NCBI RefSeq assembly: GCF_009857595.1
Contig: NZ_WWCU01000016.1
Span: forward strand, 1-64,000
Source: Pseudoduganella aquatica
Lineage (GTDB): Bacteria; Pseudomonadota; Gammaproteobacteria; Burkholderiales; Burkholderiaceae_D
Length of the DNA: 64,000 nt
Direction: 5' to 3'
This document shows positions 19,728-29,008 of the stretch, one piece after another (the stretch's first letter is position 1; every line of letters begins with the position of its first letter). Made by a program: the position numbers and the translations under genes. Below the pieces are notes generated by a model. It was not told the origin of the DNA and made no database searches. It saw only the letters and a program-made list of their open reading frames with translations.

Positions 19728-21434
19728 TTAGAACTCTTCCCAATCGTCGCCAGGCGCGGCCGAGGCCAGCTTCTTGGCGGGCTTGGGCGCGGCCACCACG
19801 GCGGTGCGCGCGGCCGGCTTGGGTGCGGCCGGCTTGGGCGCCACGAACTTCGGCTTGGGCGCGGCGGCGCGCGGCGCATGCATCGCGTCGCTCGAGAGCT
19901 TGAAGATGCTGACCGCGTGCGCCAGGTTCTGCGCCTGCTCCTGCATGCTCTCGGCCGCCGCGGCGGCTTCCTCCACCAGGGCCGCATTCTGCTGCGTCAT
20001 CTCGTCCATCTGCGTGATGGCCTGGTTCACTTCCTCGATGCCGTTGCTCTGTTCCTGCGTGGCGGCGGTGATTTCGCCCATGATATCAGCCACCTGCTTG
20101 ATCGAGGTGACGATCAGCTCCATGGTCTGGCCGGCTTCGTCCACCAGGCGGCTGCCCGCATCGACCTTGTCGACCGAATCGCCGATCAGTTCCTTGATCT
20201 CCTTGGCCGCGCCGGCCGAACGCTGCGCCAGGTTGCGCACCTCGGAGGCCACCACCGCGAAGCCGCGTCCCTGCTCGCCCGCGCGCGCCGCCTCGACGGC
20301 CGCGTTCAGCGCCAGGATGTTGGTCTGGAAGGCGATGCCGTCGATCACACCGATAATATCGACGATCTTGCTGGACGAAGCCTTGATCGAGCCCATGGTT
20401 TCCACCACTTGCGACACCACCGAACCGCCCTTCACCGCCACCGACGAAGCCGAGACGGCCAGCTGGTTGGCCTGGCGCGCATTGTCCGCGTTCTGCTTCA
20501 CGGTGGAGGTCAGTTCCTCCATCGACGACGCGGTTTCCTCCAGCGAGCTGGCCTGCGACTCGGTGCGCGAGGACAGGTCGGCATTGCCGGAGGCGATTTC
20601 CTGCGAGGCCACGGTAATGGTCTCGGTGCTGGTGCGCACGTCGGACACGGTGCGCACCAGGCTGTCGTTCATATCCTTGAGCGCCTGCAGCAGCTCGCTG
20701 GTCTCGTCCTGGCCTTCCACCGTCACTTGCGAGGTCAGTTCGCCGCCGGCCACTTTCTGCGCCACGGTCACCGCGCCTTGCAGCGGGCCGGTGATGGAGG
20801 TGGTGATCAGGATGGCGCCGAACACGCCGATGGCCACGGCCACGCCGCCCATCACGAACAGCATCACCATCAGCTGGGTGTCGGCCGAGACCGAGCCTTC
20901 CAGCACATTGGTGGCGGCCTTCTGCTGCATGTCCACCAGGCCGTTCAGGGCCGCCAGCGTCTGCTGGTTCAGCGGGTCGATGCGGCTGGCGATCACTTTC
21001 GCCGCGCCTTCGCTGTTAAACGCCAGCACCTGGCCGATGGCTTCCTTGAAGGCCGCGTCCACGTCCTTGTCCAGCGCGGCGATATCGCTCAGCGCTTTCT
21101 TTTCCGCGTCGTTCAGGCCCAGGCTTTGCAGTTTTTCGCGCGCCGCGTCGTAGCGCTTGCGCTGCTCCTTGACCTTGTTTTCCTCCTTCTGCATCAGGCT
21201 CACGTCCGACTGCAGGCCGATATTGCGCATGGCGATGCCGGTTTCCAGCATGGCGCTTTTCATGGTGGCCGCCTGCAGCGTCTTGGCCGTGGTCAGTTCC
21301 AGTCCGGTGCGCAGCTGGCCCTTGTTGCGGTAGTTCAGCACGTTCGTCAGCAACACCATCGCGACCAGGATCAGCAAAATGCTGCCAAAGCCCAGCCGCA
21401 GGCGGGTACCAATTTTGAAGTCGCGTAAGTTCAT
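19728..21434 (-). CDS. Methyl-accepting chemotaxis protein (4HB-HAMP-MA type)
   Basis: A 568-aa transmembrane chemoreceptor. TM1 is at about residues 14-33, then a four-helix-bundle periplasmic domain of about 155 residues, TM2 near 190-212, HAMP, and the cytoplasmic signalling hairpin with the conserved tip [20 protein letters not shown]. An Ala/Pro/Lys-rich linker ends in GDDWEEF, matching the NWETF-type tail that binds CheR/CheB. The ligand is unknown. It lies between cheW and cheR in the Tar/Tsr position; GGGAG precedes the ATG. Confidence 0.95.
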   Translation of the reverse strand: MNLRDFKIGTRLRLGFGSILLILVAMVLLTNVLNYRNKGQLRTGLELTTAKTLQAATMKSAMLETGIAMRNIGLQSDVSLMQKEENKVKEQRKRYDAAREKLQSLGLNDAEKKALSDIAALDKDVDAAFKEAIGQVLAFNSEGAAKVIASRIDPLNQQTLAALNGLVDMQQKAATNVLEGSVSADTQLMVMLFVMGGVAVAIGVFGAILITTSITGPLQGAVTVAQKVAGGELTSQVTVEGQDETSELLQALKDMNDSLVRTVSDVRTSTETITVASQEIASGNADLSSRTESQASSLEETASSMEELTSTVKQNADNARQANQLAVSASSVAVKGGSVVSQVVETMGSIKASSSKIVDIIGVIDGIAFQTNILALNAAVEAARAGEQGRGFAVVASEVRNLAQRSAGAAKEIKELIGDSVDKVDAGSRLVDEAGQTMELIVTSIKQVADIMGEITAATQEQSNGIEEVNQAITQMDEMTQQNAALVEEAAAAAESMQEQAQNLAHAVSIFKLSSDAMHAPRAAAPKPKFVAPKPAAPKPAARTAVVAAPKPAKKLASAAPGDDWEEF

Positions 21435-21459
21435 CTCTATCTCCCTGTTTTTTTATTGC

Positions 21460-21497
21460 GCGGCGGCGCTGCCTCTCCGGGCTTTCACCGCCGCCGC
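21460..21497. other. Intercistronic 9-bp hairpin between cheW and mcp
   Basis: GCGGCGGCG (21460-21468) and CGCCGCCGC (21489-21497) form a perfect stem with a 20-base loop. Toward mcp it is followed by an A run rather than a T run, so it looks more like an RNA-processing or stability element than a terminator. Confidence 0.45.
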
Positions 21498-21512
21498 TGC
21501 TGCTGCGCGGTC

Positions 21513-22004
21513 TTACGCAGCCAGCTTGTCGATCAGGCCCATCTCGGGGCTGGACATCAGCTTGTCGATGTCGACCAGGATCAGCATGCGCTCGTCGATG
21601 GTGCCCAGGCCTATCATGTACTCGGTGCTGAAGGCGGTGCCCATTTCCGGCGCCGGCTTGACCTGCTCCGGCATCAGCGTGGTCACGTCGGACACGCTGT
21701 CGACCACCATGCCAACCACGCGGCCGTTGATATTGAGGATGATGACCACGGTGAACTGGTCATACACCGGCTCGCCCAGGTTGAACTTGATGCGCATGTC
21801 CACCACCGGAATGATGATGCCGCGCAGGTTGATCACGCCCTTGATGAATTCCGGCGCGTTGGCGATGCGGGTCACCGCCTCGTAGCCGCGGATCTCCTGC
21901 ACCTTCAGGATATCGATGCCGTACTCCTCTTTGCCGAGGGTGAAGGCGAGGAATTCGCGGCCGGCGATATCGTGGTTGCCGGCGTTCTGGATTGCGTCTG
22001 ACAT
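21513..22004 (-). CDS. cheW: Chemotaxis coupling protein CheW
   Basis: Links receptors to CheA in the signalling array. A 163-aa single CheW-like SH3-type domain: [22 protein letters not shown] at the start, then [14 protein letters not shown] and a conserved VSDV. AAGGA precedes the ATG. The 58-base gap to cheA holds a small inverted repeat (CTAAGT at 22021/ACTTAG at 22044). Confidence 0.95.
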   Translation of the reverse strand: MSDAIQNAGNHDIAGREFLAFTLGKEEYGIDILKVQEIRGYEAVTRIANAPEFIKGVINLRGIIIPVVDMRIKFNLGEPVYDQFTVVIILNINGRVVGMVVDSVSDVTTLMPEQVKPAPEMGTAFSTEYMIGLGTIDERMLILVDIDKLMSSPEMGLIDKLAA

Positions 22005-22062
22005 GATGGATTCCTTCTGGCTAAGTTACTTACTGATGTACTGACTTAGTGTATTGGTTTAT

Positions 22063-24261
22063 TTACGAAAAAATGGATTCGTCCGCGAGTTGGCGCGACG
22101 AGCGTATCAACGCCGCCACATCCAGGATCAGCGACACGCCGCCGTCACCCAGTATGGTGGCGCCCGAGATGCCGGCCACCTTGCGGTAGTTCGACTCCAG
22201 GTTCTTTACCACCACCTGCTGCTGCCCCACCAGGTCGTCGATGAACAGGGCCGCCTTGCGCCCTTCCGTCTCCAGTATCACTACCAGGCCTTCGGCCGGG
22301 TCGGTGAAGCGCGGGGTGATCTCGAACATCTGGTACAGCGGGATCAACGGCAGGTACTCGCCGCGCACTTTGATCACCTTGCCCTTGCCGGAGATTTCCT
22401 TCACGTCCTCCGGCGCCGGCTGCATCGACTCGATGACGAAGCCCAGCGGCAGGATGTAGATCTCCTCGCCCACCTTGATCGACATGCCGTCCAGGATCGC
22501 CAGCGTGAGCGGCAGCGAAATCGAGATGGTGGTGCCGAAGCCCTTGGCCGAACGGATGTCCACGGTGCCGCCCATGGCGGTGATATTGCGCTTGACCACG
22601 TCCATGCCCACGCCGCGGCCGGACACGTCGGTCACCTGCTCGGCGGTGGAAAAGCCCGGCGCGAAGATCAGCTGCCACACTTCGGCGTCGCTCATGGTGT
22701 CGGTCACCGGCAGGCCGGAGGACTTGGCCTTGGCCAGGATCTTCTCGCGGTTCAAGCCGCCGCCGTCGTCCGACACTTCGATGATGATATTGCCGCCCTG
22801 GTGGCTGGCCGACAGGAACAGGCGCCCCGCGTCGGTCTTGCCGGCCGCGCGCCGCACCTCGGGCATTTCAATGCCGTGGTCGATGGAGTTGCGCACCAGG
22901 TGGGTCAGCGGATCGACGATGCGCTCGATCAGGCCCTTGTCCAATTCCGTGGCCGCGCCGTTGGTGATGAAGTCCACCTTCTTGCCCAGCTTGGCCGCCA
23001 GGTCGCGCACCATGCGCGGGAAGCGCGAGAACACGAAGTCCATCGGCATCATGCGGATCGACATCACCGCTTCCTGCAGGTCGCGCGTGTTGCGCGTGAG
23101 CTGGCTCACGCTGTTGAGCAGGCGCTCGTGCACCATGGGGTCCAGCGTGTCCACGCGCTGCTCTATCATGGCCTGCGTGATCACCAGCTCGCCCACCAGG
23201 TTGATCAGCTGGTCGACCTTCTCGATCGACACGCGGATCGACGACGATTCGGCGCCGGCGTGGGCGGCCGGCTTGTCGACCTCCTTCTTCACCACGGCGG
23301 CCTTCTTCTCCTCCTCGGCCGGCGTGGGCACGGGTTCGTCCTTGATGCCGGCCTTGGCGCGGATGGCCTCCACCGGCTCGAAGAAGCCGTAGCCGCGCGC
23401 GTCGTCCGCGCCGGCGGCCGCGTCGGCGCGGATCTGCTCCAGCGGCTGGAAGAAGCCGTAGCCCTGGCCGGCGGCAGCGGCGGCGGCAGGCTTGGCCGGC
23501 TCGGGGTCGAAGAAGCCGTAGCCCTGGTCGTTCTCGACGCGGGAGCGCTCGGCGCTCTCCAGCGCCTGCTGCTCCGGCGTGAGCGCGGGCAGCTCGGAAA
23601 TCTTCATGTCATCCGGATTGAGGATGAAGGAGCAGATCGAAATAATGTCGTCCAGGCTCTCGTGCGTGGTCACCACCAGCGCGGTGCGGCCGCCGTCGAG
23701 CGGCGTGGTCGTGACCGCGCCCAGCAGGCCCACCTCGGCCGACAGCGCGGTGATTTCGCGCTGCTCCATCTGCGGCAGGTCCAGCCGGTAGCGGCGCCCG
23801 CCGCTATGGTCCACGGCGTCCTCCTGCGGCGCGCTGTGGAAGGACGGCGCCACGTGCGACAGCGCGGCCACCACGTCCTGCGACAGCGATTGCAGCATCA
23901 TGCGCACGTCCGCGACGGCGTCCTGGTCCACGGCCGAACCGAGGCGGTGGCCGTCCAGCTGCATCTTGAGGATGTCCTTGGCCGCCAGGAAGGCGTCCAC
24001 GTGCTCCGAGGTCAGCGCCATCTCGCCCTTGCGGATGCGGTCCAGCAGCGTCTCCAGGATGTGGGTCACTTCCGTCATGTCATTCAGGCCGAACGTGCCG
24101 GCGCCGCCCTTGACGGAATGGGCGGTGCGGAAGATCGCGTTCAGGTCTTCTTCGGTGGGCGCGGCGATATCCACCGCCAGCAGCAGCCGTTCCATTTCAG
24201 CCAGCAGCTCCTCGGCCTCGTCGAAAAAGACCTGGTAGAACTGGCTAATGTCGATGGTCAT
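22063..24261 (-). CDS. cheA: Chemotaxis histidine kinase CheA
   Basis: Phosphorylates CheY and CheB under receptor control; 732 aa. P1 HPt carries phospho-acceptor H48 (RTAHSVKGGAGTFG). A regulator-binding P2-like domain lies at about 155-225, then a linker with three copies of GYGFF(D/Q/E)P at residues 247, 267 and 290. P3 dimerisation begins near 342 (IRVSIEKVDQLINLVGELV). The P4 kinase has the N box (LVRNSIDHGIE), G1 (VSDDGGGLN) and G2 (GRGVGMDVV). A CheW-like P5 ends the protein. The triple motif in the linker is the unusual part. Confidence 0.96.
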   Translation of the reverse strand: MTIDISQFYQVFFDEAEELLAEMERLLLAVDIAAPTEEDLNAIFRTAHSVKGGAGTFGLNDMTEVTHILETLLDRIRKGEMALTSEHVDAFLAAKDILKMQLDGHRLGSAVDQDAVADVRMMLQSLSQDVVAALSHVAPSFHSAPQEDAVDHSGGRRYRLDLPQMEQREITALSAEVGLLGAVTTTPLDGGRTALVVTTHESLDDIISICSFILNPDDMKISELPALTPEQQALESAERSRVENDQGYGFFDPEPAKPAAAAAAGQGYGFFQPLEQIRADAAAGADDARGYGFFEPVEAIRAKAGIKDEPVPTPAEEEKKAAVVKKEVDKPAAHAGAESSSIRVSIEKVDQLINLVGELVITQAMIEQRVDTLDPMVHERLLNSVSQLTRNTRDLQEAVMSIRMMPMDFVFSRFPRMVRDLAAKLGKKVDFITNGAATELDKGLIERIVDPLTHLVRNSIDHGIEMPEVRRAAGKTDAGRLFLSASHQGGNIIIEVSDDGGGLNREKILAKAKSSGLPVTDTMSDAEVWQLIFAPGFSTAEQVTDVSGRGVGMDVVKRNITAMGGTVDIRSAKGFGTTISISLPLTLAILDGMSIKVGEEIYILPLGFVIESMQPAPEDVKEISGKGKVIKVRGEYLPLIPLYQMFEITPRFTDPAEGLVVILETEGRKAALFIDDLVGQQQVVVKNLESNYRKVAGISGATILGDGGVSLILDVAALIRSSRQLADESIFS

Positions 24262-24299
24262 GGCGAGACTCCATCAAGTACTAAACACATGGCAGCCCC

Positions 24300-24665
24300 T
24301 TAGCCAATAACTTTTTTGACAACCTCGATAAGCCGCTGCGGATCGAAAGGCTTGACCAGCCAGCCATTGGCGCCGGCGGCGCGGCCTTTCGCCTTCATCT
24401 CGTCGGACGATTCGGTGGTCAGCATCAAAATTGGCGTCTTCTGGTAGGTCGGCAGCTCGCGCAGCAGCTTGATCAGCTGCAGGCCGTCCATGCGCGGCAT
24501 GTTCTGGTCGGTCAGCACCAGGTCCACCGCCTGCTGCTTGGCTTTTTCCAGGCCGTCCTGGCCGTCGACCGCTTCCACCACCTGGTAGCCCGCCGCCTTC
24601 AGACTGAAGGCCACCATCTGGCGCAGGGAGCTGGAATCGTCAACTGCAAGTATTGTTTTAGCCAT
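24300..24665 (-). CDS. CheY-like single-domain response regulator
   Basis: A 121-aa receiver domain with D9/D10, phospho-acceptor D53 (LVLTDQNMPRMDG), T/S switch (MLTTESS) and K (WLVKPFD). It lies just upstream of cheA. It differs from the CheY at 16602: the tip after the acceptor reads QNMPRMDG and the C-terminal helix is shorter. It could be a phosphate sink or signal to another target; that is inference. Two CheY genes in one che cluster are common in betaproteobacteria. Confidence 0.92.
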   Translation of the reverse strand: MAKTILAVDDSSSLRQMVAFSLKAAGYQVVEAVDGQDGLEKAKQQAVDLVLTDQNMPRMDGLQLIKLLRELPTYQKTPILMLTTESSDEMKAKGRAAGANGWLVKPFDPQRLIEVVKKVIG

Positions 24666-24714
24666 TATATTTTCTCGCTATTTCAAAGGTGTTAATTCAA
24701 GGAGCGGCGCGGGC

Positions 24715-25263
24715 TTAGAACAGCTCGATGTCGCCGCTTTCCAGGTGTTTTTGGCTTACCGCCTTGCGCAGCACGCTGCGCAGCTCCAGGCTCTGGATCG
24801 CCAGCGCCATGCTGACCTTGCCCAGCAGGTCCACGATCTCCTCGCTGCCGCTGTCGGGCACCATCTCGGCGCCGTGCGCGCCCAGCGTGCCGAGGAACTC
24901 GCGCAAGCCGGTCACGCGCTTGAGCGTGCGGTCGATCAGCTGGCTGGTCATGTCCTGGAACTGCATGCTGGTGACGGCCGCGTTCACATAGGTGCCCACC
25001 TGCTCGGACAGCGCCGACAGTTCGGCCTTCTGTTCGGGCGAGGGCGAGCCGCCGTCCAGCAGCAGATTAATGGCGGCCTGTTGCGCCGTCACCGTTTCAT
25101 GGATGGCCATGAAATTGCGCGACAGCTTCTCGATGGCCTCCTCCAGCAGCAAGTTGGTCTGGATCAGGTCCGTCTCGACTTCCGTCAGGTGGCGCTTCCC
25201 GTGGTCCGACACGCCCGACAGCAGGCGCTTTACATGGGAACCCAGGATTTTTTTTCTCGTCAT
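24715..25263 (-). CDS. Short CheZ-like chemotaxis phosphatase
   Basis: A 182-aa, mostly helical protein. MQFQDMTSQLIDRTLKRV (residues 100-117) aligns with the CheZ active-site helix (FQDLTGQVIKR in E. coli), placing D104 and Q108 at CheZ D143 and Q147, the catalytic pair for CheY-P hydrolysis. A long antiparallel hairpin (about 30-125) would support a CheZ fold. The C terminus ends SGDIELF. No standard cheZ follows cheY at 16.6 kb, so this probably fills the role. The start at 25263 is used; an upstream extension would overlap motB and is Arg/Pro-rich. The phosphatase call is inference from the motif and position. Confidence 0.72.
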   Translation of the reverse strand: MTRKKILGSHVKRLLSGVSDHGKRHLTEVETDLIQTNLLLEEAIEKLSRNFMAIHETVTAQQAAINLLLDGGSPSPEQKAELSALSEQVGTYVNAAVTSMQFQDMTSQLIDRTLKRVTGLREFLGTLGAHGAEMVPDSGSEEIVDLLGKVSMALAIQSLELRSVLRKAVSQKHLESGDIELF

Positions 25264-25330
25264 ATTCAGTCTCGTTCTCAATACCCGCCGTGGTGCGGCG
25301 TTGCTACTTCTTCGTTGCTGCTTTGGGTTG

Positions 25331-26284
25331 CTACTTTTTGCCGGCGGCCGGCGCGGGCGCCGCCGCGGCGGCCGCAGCTGCATTGGTGGCGTCGGTGTCG
25401 GTGCCGACGTCAAGCTTGGCGCCGTCGCGCGACACCGCGTCCTCGGTCTTCTTGTTCATCACCACGATGCTGATGCGGCGGTTGATGGGGTTGAAGGGGT
25501 CGAGCCGGTCCAGGTGCACCGCCGAGGCCAGGCCCACCACGCGCAGGATCTTGGTGTCGGCCATGCCGCCGGCGATCAGCGCGCGGCGCGAGGCGTTGGC
25601 GCGGTCGGCCGACAGTTCCCAGTTGCTGTAGCCGGCGTCGGTGAAGTACGGCGTGGAGTCGGTGTGGCCGGACAGGCCTATCTTGTTGGGCACGTCGTTC
25701 AGCACCACGCCGATCTCCTGCAGGATTTCCTTGGTGTAGGGCTGCAGCTGGGCGCTGGCCAGCGCGAACATGGGCCGGTTCTGCTCGTCGACGATCTGGA
25801 TGCGCAGGCCTTCGCTGGTGAAGTCCAGCAGCAGCTGCTTCTTGTACTTGGCCAGCAGCGGATTGCTCTCGATCTTGGCCTCGATCTTTTCCTTCAGCTT
25901 TTGCAGGCGCTCGGTTTCCTGGCGCTCCAGCTCGGCCTTGGCTGCGGTCAGGTTGAAGGTCTTCTTGCTGACGGTGGGGTCGTCGGCCAGCTTGACCTGG
26001 CCTTCCTTGCGGGTCAGGTCCTTGCCGCCGCCGGGGATGACGGACGAGCTGTCGCCGCTGCCCGAGCCGCCCTGCATGGCCACCTTGAGCGGGGTCTTGA
26101 AGTACTCGGAAATGCCGTTCAGGTCGCCCTTGGTGGTCGAACCCAGCAGCCACATCAGCAGGAAGAAAGCCATCATCGCCGTCACGAAGTCGGCATACGC
26201 GATCTTCCACGCGCCGCCATGGTGCGCATGGCCGCCCTTCTTGATGCGTTTGACTACTATCGGCCGCAAGCCCTCGTCAGCCAT
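25331..26284 (-). CDS. motB: Flagellar stator protein MotB
   Basis: Peptidoglycan-anchored stator subunit, 317 aa. A single transmembrane helix carries the proton-binding D32 (IAYADFVTAMMAF), the E. coli position. An OmpA-like domain (LSGHTDSTPYF, SADRANASRRALI, NRRISIVVM) binds peptidoglycan. The tail is Ala/Pro-rich. AAGGA precedes the ATG. The aspartate with no polar sodium-type signature suggests proton drive. Confidence 0.95.
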   Translation of the reverse strand: MADEGLRPIVVKRIKKGGHAHHGGAWKIAYADFVTAMMAFFLLMWLLGSTTKGDLNGISEYFKTPLKVAMQGGSGSGDSSSVIPGGGKDLTRKEGQVKLADDPTVSKKTFNLTAAKAELERQETERLQKLKEKIEAKIESNPLLAKYKKQLLLDFTSEGLRIQIVDEQNRPMFALASAQLQPYTKEILQEIGVVLNDVPNKIGLSGHTDSTPYFTDAGYSNWELSADRANASRRALIAGGMADTKILRVVGLASAVHLDRLDPFNPINRRISIVVMNKKTEDAVSRDGAKLDVGTDTDATNAAAAAAAAPAPAAGKK

Positions 26285-26344
26285 GGAGTTTCCTTAGTGT
26301 TTCCATAATTCAATAATAATACTGATAATACGCCATGCCGGGGC

Positions 26345-27205
26345 TTATTTGGTCTTGGATTTTTTGATGTGATCCTCTAGTTCGGAGAAAGTAGGACGCT
26401 CGGTCGAGTACAGCACTTTGCGGCCGAACTCGATGGCCAGCGCCGGCGCGTAGCCGTTCAGGCTGGCCAGCAGTGTCACTTTCACGCACTGGAACATCTT
26501 GGTTTCTTCTTCCAGCTTCTGCTCGTGCAGCGAGGCCAGCGGGCTGACGAAGCCGTAGGCCAGCAAGATACCCAGGAAGGTGCCGACCAGCGCCTTGGCA
26601 ATCAGCAGGCCCAGCTCGGACGGCGGAATGCCCACCGATTCCATGGTGTGCACCACCCCCATCACGCAGGCCACGATGCCGAACGCCGGCATGCCGTCGC
26701 CCAGCTTGGCGAGCGCGCCGGCCGGCACCATGCCCTCGTGGTGGTGGGTGTCGATCTCGTTGTCCATCAGGTTTTCGATCTGGAAGGCGTCCATATTGCC
26801 GGACACCATCAGCCGCAGGTAGTCGGTCATGAACTCGACTATGTGGTGGTCTTCCAGCACCGACGGGTATTTGCTGAACAGCGGGCTGTCGCTGGGCGAG
26901 TCGATGTCGCCTTCGATCGACATCAAGCCCTCTTTGCGCACCTTGGACAACACGTCGAACATCAGCGACATCAGCTCCATGTACAGGTCTTTGGTGTGGC
27001 GCGAACCGCGCAGCAGCTTGGGTACCGCCGCCAGCGTGGCCTTGATGGCCTTGCTGTTGTTGCCCACAAAAAAAGCGCCGATTGCGGCGCCGCCGATCTG
27101 CAGCAATTCCACGGGCTGGAACAGCGAGGCCAGGTGGCCGCCCGCTGCGGCAAAACCGCCGAACACGCAACCGAGGACGACAAAATATCCAAGTATGACT
27201 AACAA
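26345..27205 (-). CDS. motA: Flagellar stator protein MotA
   Basis: Proton-channel stator subunit, 286 aa, four transmembrane segments: two near the N terminus and two at about 170-225 (MGVVHTMESVGIPPSELG before TM3, the family signature). The cytoplasmic loop carries charged residues for the rotor interface. The start codon is TTG at 27205, giving the family-typical beginning MLVILGYFVVLG, with CGGAG 9 bases upstream. Confidence 0.95.
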   Translation of the reverse strand: MLVILGYFVVLGCVFGGFAAAGGHLASLFQPVELLQIGGAAIGAFFVGNNSKAIKATLAAVPKLLRGSRHTKDLYMELMSLMFDVLSKVRKEGLMSIEGDIDSPSDSPLFSKYPSVLEDHHIVEFMTDYLRLMVSGNMDAFQIENLMDNEIDTHHHEGMVPAGALAKLGDGMPAFGIVACVMGVVHTMESVGIPPSELGLLIAKALVGTFLGILLAYGFVSPLASLHEQKLEEETKMFQCVKVTLLASLNGYAPALAIEFGRKVLYSTERPTFSELEDHIKKSKTK

Positions 27206-27299
27206 GAGTGCCAGCTCCGAAAAAAGATAGAAAAACGCTAAATTAACAGGTAGAACTACAATAGCGTGAGACAGGGGGAGCGGGCAAGCAAAAGACGCG

Positions 27300-28067
27300 T
27301 TAAAAGCGCCAGACGTAGAGCGCGGGGCCGTGCTCTGTGGTAACTATGGTCTTGACGGGCGGACGGGCGTGGATCTCGAATTCATAACTGATGAGCAAGC
27401 TGCCGGGCCGCATTTCCACCTCGGCCTTGGCCCACAGCCCGCTCATGGCGGCCGGCGACAGATAGGCGAACACCATGTCGTAGTCGCCGAAATCGAGCAG
27501 TTCGTAGTCGCCGCGCACAAAGCTGGCGCGGCTGCCGGCCAGCGCGGCGCGCAGGCGCGAGTACAGCCAGGGCAGCGGCGCCAGTTCGATGCCGGTCACC
27601 TGCGCGTCCGGCCGCGCGCGCGCCAGGTGCAGCGCCATGCCGCCCATGCCGCTGCCGATGTCGATCAGGCGCAGGCCGGGCTGCGGCGGCAACTCGGCCA
27701 CCACCGCCGCCCACACGGCCGGGCCGGACGGATACAGCGGCACCTGGGTGCGGTAGGTGGACCAGAACAGGCCCATCAGCACGATGAACACTATTAAATA
27801 GAAAGCCGGCGGCAGCGCCAGCATGCTCGCGCCCAGCAGCGCCAGCGGGAACAGCAGCTGGATCAGGCGCCACCACTGGGCCAGGCCGTAATGCACGGTC
27901 AGCAAGGCGGCGATCAGGCCCTGCACCACGGCCACGTCCGCCAGGCCGGGCTTCAGGCCCAGCGTGGCCAGCAGATAGGTGACGGCCAGCGTGAGCGGGT
28001 AGGCGCCGGCCTGGATCAGGGCGGCGCGCAGGGCCGGGACGCGCGCAAGCCGGCGCAGGTGCATCAT
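27300..28067 (-). CDS. Membrane-anchored SAM-dependent methyltransferase
   Basis: 255 aa. Residues about 10-110 hold three or four hydrophobic helices, and the second half is a class I methyltransferase with motif I LIDIGSGMGGMALHLA, an acidic residue after strand 2 (VTGIEL) and a motif II-like DYDMVFAYLSP. The start at 28067 is preferred because GGGGCAGG precedes it and the longer form would overlap flhC. It lies between flhC and motA on the same strand, so it is probably co-expressed with motility genes. The substrate is unknown; no link to flagellin methylation can be read from the sequence. Confidence 0.78.
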   Translation of the reverse strand: MMHLRRLARVPALRAALIQAGAYPLTLAVTYLLATLGLKPGLADVAVVQGLIAALLTVHYGLAQWWRLIQLLFPLALLGASMLALPPAFYLIVFIVLMGLFWSTYRTQVPLYPSGPAVWAAVVAELPPQPGLRLIDIGSGMGGMALHLARARPDAQVTGIELAPLPWLYSRLRAALAGSRASFVRGDYELLDFGDYDMVFAYLSPAAMSGLWAKAEVEMRPGSLLISYEFEIHARPPVKTIVTTEHGPALYVWRF

Positions 28068-28107
28068 GCCCTGCCCCGGCTTGCGAGGAAGATGGAGACT
28101 GGATGGT

Positions 28108-28650
28108 TCAAGCGGCGAGCGCGTCTTCTTTGGCTTTTTTGGTCTTGCCGGCGCGCGAAGGCATGTGGCACAGGCCGCAGACATAGCCACCGTGCAGGTC
28201 CATGGTGTTGACCACGAACTTGCCCTGGCACTTGCCGCAAGGGGCCAGCTTCAGCATGTCGCTATTAAAGAAGCGCACCAGGGTCCAGGCGCGGGTCAGC
28301 GACAGCACCGCTTCCTGGCCGGGTTCGGGCGGCATTTGTTCGAGGTAGAGCTGGTAAGCCTTCATCACGGCCTGGATGCCGGTGGCGCCGGCGTGCAGCA
28401 CCAGGAAGCTGTGGATGTTGATGAACAGCGAGGAATGGATATTCGGCTGCCAGGTGAGGAACCAGTCGGTGGAGAAAGGCAGCATGCCCTTGGGCGGCGA
28501 CACGCCGCGCAGCTCCTTGTACAGCTTGAGCAGGCGTTCGCGCGACAGCGACACTTCCGATTCCAGCAACTGCAGGCGGGCGCCCAGGTTGATCAGCTCG
28601 ATGGCCAGCTGGATTTCCTGCGCTTCGGTGACGACGCTTTTCTTGCTCAT
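28108..28650 (-). CDS. flhC: Flagellar master regulator subunit FlhC
   Basis: With FlhD forms the FlhD4C2 activator of class 2 flagellar genes. It is 180 aa. The zinc-binding cysteines C138, C141, C158 and C161 (CGKC...CGLC) lie within one residue of the E. coli FlhC positions. The basic tail RAGKTKKAKED may contact DNA. It starts 40 bases after flhD. Confidence 0.95.
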   Translation of the reverse strand: MSKKSVVTEAQEIQLAIELINLGARLQLLESEVSLSRERLLKLYKELRGVSPPKGMLPFSTDWFLTWQPNIHSSLFINIHSFLVLHAGATGIQAVMKAYQLYLEQMPPEPGQEAVLSLTRAWTLVRFFNSDMLKLAPCGKCQGKFVVNTMDLHGGYVCGLCHMPSRAGKTKKAKEDALAA

Positions 28651-28690
28651 GGTGTGCTCCTGGGGACCTGGCTGGGCTTAAAGACGGATC

Positions 28691-29008
28691 TTAAGCGATT
28701 TCTTCTGCTGGCTGGCCGGCCATCAGGATGGCGGCGTGCGACTGGGCCAGCGAACGGTCTTTATTGTAGTTGGTCAGCATGCCCAGGATGGCGCCGTCGT
28801 CGAAGCGGAAGCGGGCCAGCATCATGTTGCCGCCTGCCAGTTTCAGGATCTGGGCGTTGCTCATGCCTTCGATCAGTTCGGCGATGTCGGCGGAGATGCC
28901 GAGGCGGAAGATGGCGGTCACTTTGTCAGCGCGGATCATCTGCTGAGCCAGCATCAAGTAGCTCAGGTTTGCATCGCGGATCTCAGCCATCATGTCGTTC
29001 GCAGTCAT
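28691..29008 (-). CDS. flhD: Flagellar master regulator subunit FlhD
   Basis: 105 aa, all-helical dimer with the conserved NLSYLMLAQQMIRADK and AIFRLGIS...LIEGMSNAQILKLA. The start at 29008 is favoured over the ATG two codons upstream (29014) because GAGGAG then sits 6 bases away instead of touching the start. The 0.5 kb upstream is AT-rich and holds two sigma28-like boxes and a 19-base palindrome. Confidence 0.94.
   Translation of the reverse strand: MTANDMMAEIRDANLSYLMLAQQMIRADKVTAIFRLGISADIAELIEGMSNAQILKLAGGNMMLARFRFDDGAILGMLTNYNKDRSLAQSHAAILMAGQPAEEIA

Noticed and set aside
22054..24303. A 749-codon open frame on the plus strand opposite cheA
   Set aside because: It is His/Arg/Gln-rich sequence produced by high-GC codon bias. 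The opposite frame encodes a complete CheA with all its catalytic motifs.
27206..27299. A sigma28 promoter before motA
   Set aside because: No TAAAGTT/GCCGTTA pair at the right spacing is visible in this gap, so motA is probably read from flhDC or from an unrecognised promoter.
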